Part shown: one piece after another, positions 61,926 through 64,000 of the stretch
How positions within the stretch are numbered: position 1 is the first letter of the stretch
Layout of the letters: the number at the start of each line of letters is the position of its first letter
Source of the DNA: Climacium dendroides
Taxonomy: Eukaryota; Streptophyta; Bryopsida; Hypnales; Climaciaceae
Direction: 5' to 3'
Length of the DNA stretch: 64,000 nt
Assembly: GCA_950106755.1 (NCBI GenBank)
Contig: OX467089.1
Span: 26,641,345 to 26,705,344 of the forward strand
Notes under the pieces: model-generated
What the model was told of the DNA's origin: nothing
The model's input: the letters and a program-made list of their open reading frames with translations, nothing else
Databases searched by the model: none
Made by a program: the position numbers and the translations under genes

Positions 61926-61977
61926 TTAAAATCTCATATCAATTGTACAACCCTATGTCAATCTCAAATTACAAATT

Positions 61978-62110
61978 AGGGATGGGGGATGTTTAGGGTT
62001 TGGACTTTGGATGAGGTTGGAGTTGGATTGGGTTTGGGATTGGGTTGGGTTCGGGTTGGGGGAATTAAAAAAATATTTAATTTGAATTGGGGTTGGATTG
62101 GAAAGTTAGA
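61978..62110 (+). repeat. G-rich degenerate (GGGTT)n-like tract
   Basis: Closely spaced G runs on the plus strand (GGGATGGGGGATG, then TTGGGTTTGGGATTGGGTTG and GGTTCGGGTTGGGGG at about 62029-62065) resemble a degenerate interstitial telomere-like tract and could form G-quadruplexes. It is not the exact TTTAGGG telomere repeat. Confidence 0.55.
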
Positions 62111-62559
62111 AAAAATATATTTAATTTGGGTGGAGAGGTAGGGTGAACCTCTACCTCACTATCCACCCAAAAGATAGGTTATAAAGATCACTCTCCATAA
62201 ATATCATTTTTCTTTGACTCTATAGATTAACTTCCAATTCAAGACATGAATCACTCAACAGTACTACATCCATAACAATGACACATACCATCAGCCCATA
62301 CACGATTGATTCCTTACCATTCCAGCATGCTTACAACAATAGTTATAACACAATAGAAAATCACAATTTCATAACACATTTGTCCATTGCCACACAATAG
62401 GTTTCAACTTCACAAAATTCATCACCATGGCAAACTACATTCAGTTGAATACAACACATTCAAACTACCAATTTCCAATCAAATCTCCACATTATATTTC
62501 ATCACAATTTTACAATTGTTCTTCATTTCTTTTCCAGCCTCACTCCAATATTGGCATTA

Positions 62560-62731
62560 CACTAGTAGAAAACGCAGAAATTTCTGTTGTTTCAGTGACG
62601 TTGTTTTGGTCACCGAACAACAGATTTCTGTTGAAATTTATAGATTTCTATAAATTTCAACAGAAATCTGTTGTTCGGTGACCAAAACAACGTCACCGAA
62701 ACAACAGAAATTTCTGCGTTTTCTACTAGTG
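62560..62731. mobile_element. Near-perfect hairpin CACTA-type MITE, 172 bp
   Basis: CACTAGTAGAAAACGCAGAA at the left and TTCTGCGTTTTCTACTAGTG at the right are exact complements, and pairing continues nearly without break to the centre (AATTTATAGATTTCTATAAATT). A perfect TTA duplication flanks it (62557-62559 and 62732-62734). It is the same family as 56381-56530. The arm identity points to recent insertion. Confidence 0.92.
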
Positions 62732-62734
62732 TTA

Positions 62735-64000
62735 TATCATTCGATTCAACACAATCAAAACCAAACACCAGTACAATAGAAACTTAACTCCTCACGATCT
62801 ACTAAATTCTACAAAACAAAACTATAGAGCGCTCCATACATTGCTAGCCTCCACCATATAGGAACTCTAGACTCTCTTCTAGATTGAGAACCATAGGAAA
62901 TCACAATCGCTCTTCACCACCCTCACCTTATAGGTAGTAATTGTCTCAATAGGTTGGCACCCCATTCATTCACTTCATTCCATGAACAAATAATGTTCAA
63001 TAACAAAAACTACTACTAATTGGTAAGAACTAAGTATTAACACTTCAAATGCCCTAGTACTATGGAAAAATTAGGAAATCGACAAAATTTAACTATTGGG
63101 CATCTATTCCCTATAGATTCTATAACTATAAACCCCTAAATCCTCAAAAGCCAAAAACATCATTGCTTTTGAAGTACTATAGATCTAAATTTCTAAACCT
63201 ACTCAAATGAAAAAAACTTCAAACTTTAAAGTGATTCAAAACCAGCATACAAACACATTGGTGAAAGAAAATATTATTCGATTCACTCATTGTGTCTACA
63301 AAATGGCTTTGAAATGTTAAAAAATTGAAAAAATAACACATATGAGGCTCAACCTCCTTCTACTGAAATGCTTCTTAGTCACTCATAACCTCTTGGATTG
63401 ATATGAAATTTTATCCACACAAACTAAACTAGTATGCACAACTTTCTCTAAATTTTTATTTATTGAAAATGGACACTATATGAAGAAGAAACAAGACACC
63501 AAAGTTCACTGTATTCCAAAAATGTTGGAATTTTGAACTTCAAATTGCTCTTAAACATTCAAAACATCTTGGATTGACATGGAAATTTTATCACAATAAC
63601 TAGACTTCAAGGGAAACGTAACTCAACAAATTTTATTGAAAAAAAATATTAGAGGAAGGAGATATAAGACTCCAAAGTTGCAACCACCAAAAGCAGTTCA
63701 CTTAAACTCAAATTGAACCTCTAAACTTTGATTGGCTTACAAAAAATCATTACATTTTGGATTGATTTGAAACTTTTACCACACAAACTAGAAAAGAGAG
63801 CACAAATTTTCCAACAAGTTTTATTGAATTCAAACATTGTATGCAAAATTACAACATTTTGGCATGAATTTAAACTATGTGAAAGTACTTTTAGTCCCCT
63901 AGGGTGTTTAGAGGTTAAAATGAATTACATTTAACAAGTTTTAATATGAATTTGCTAAGAAGGAAATAAAAATTTAACATGATTCTTTTGACAATTTTTT
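62735..64000. other. AT-rich intergenic stretch to the window end
   Basis: Loose direct repeats with TTGGATTGATATGAAATTTT-like words near 63391, 63561 and 63755 (spacing about 170-195 bp) suggest a weak array with a unit under 200 bp. No gene is supported. Confidence 0.45.

Overview
The window looks like nuclear DNA of a land plant. It is AT-rich and gene-poor, its genes are split by short GT-AG introns, and it is full of plant transposon types: Helitron, CACTA, Mutator-like and Stowaway-like MITEs, and a pogo-type DDE transposase. The germin-like protein keeps a GPC...LGC...Cys-x3-Cys pattern and lacks the N-terminal cysteine pair of angiosperm germins. This hints at a non-seed plant such as a bryophyte or fern ally, but the species cannot be fixed from the sequence.

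Only two real host genes are seen, both on the minus strand. The first is a three-exon secreted germin-like (cupin) gene at 7335-8660, with a TATA box near 8916 and a poly(A) signal near 7218. It is complete, but one of its four expected metal ligands is changed from Glu to Gln. The second is a gene of at least 15 exons at 39244-43889. It encodes more than 598 residues with a beta-rich-looking N-terminal half, a central coiled coil and hydrophobic C-terminal segments. I do not recognise the family. Its last codons and stop lie inside a 265-bp MITE flanked by a perfect 9-bp target duplication, and one of its introns appears to end in TG. The GC-richer stretch at 43.9-45.8 kb is probably its 5' region.

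The rest is repeat country. From 2.5 to 7.1 kb there are several MITEs, including four members of one palindromic ~300-bp family (a fifth is at 37.7 kb) and a pair of inverted arms. Foldback CACTA-type MITEs occur at 9.9, 13.2, 56.4, 58.0 and 62.6 kb. A decayed autonomous Helitron occupies 26.2-30.7 kb and is itself split by an inverted-repeat element with an (AT)n core. Two non-autonomous copies with the same Helitron 3' end lie in tandem at 32.6-34.2 kb. A dead pogo-like transposase lies at 52.0-52.9 kb, a Stowaway-like MITE at 58.9-59.3 kb, and tandem repeats at 20.3, 21.2, 38.4 and 54.5 kb. Long stretches between these hold only AT-rich, low-complexity, probably decayed repeat sequence.

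The genes do not form a pathway or operon. The interest lies in how transposons have shaped, and in one case ended, the host genes. I found no rRNA, tRNA, CRISPR array or organelle gene.
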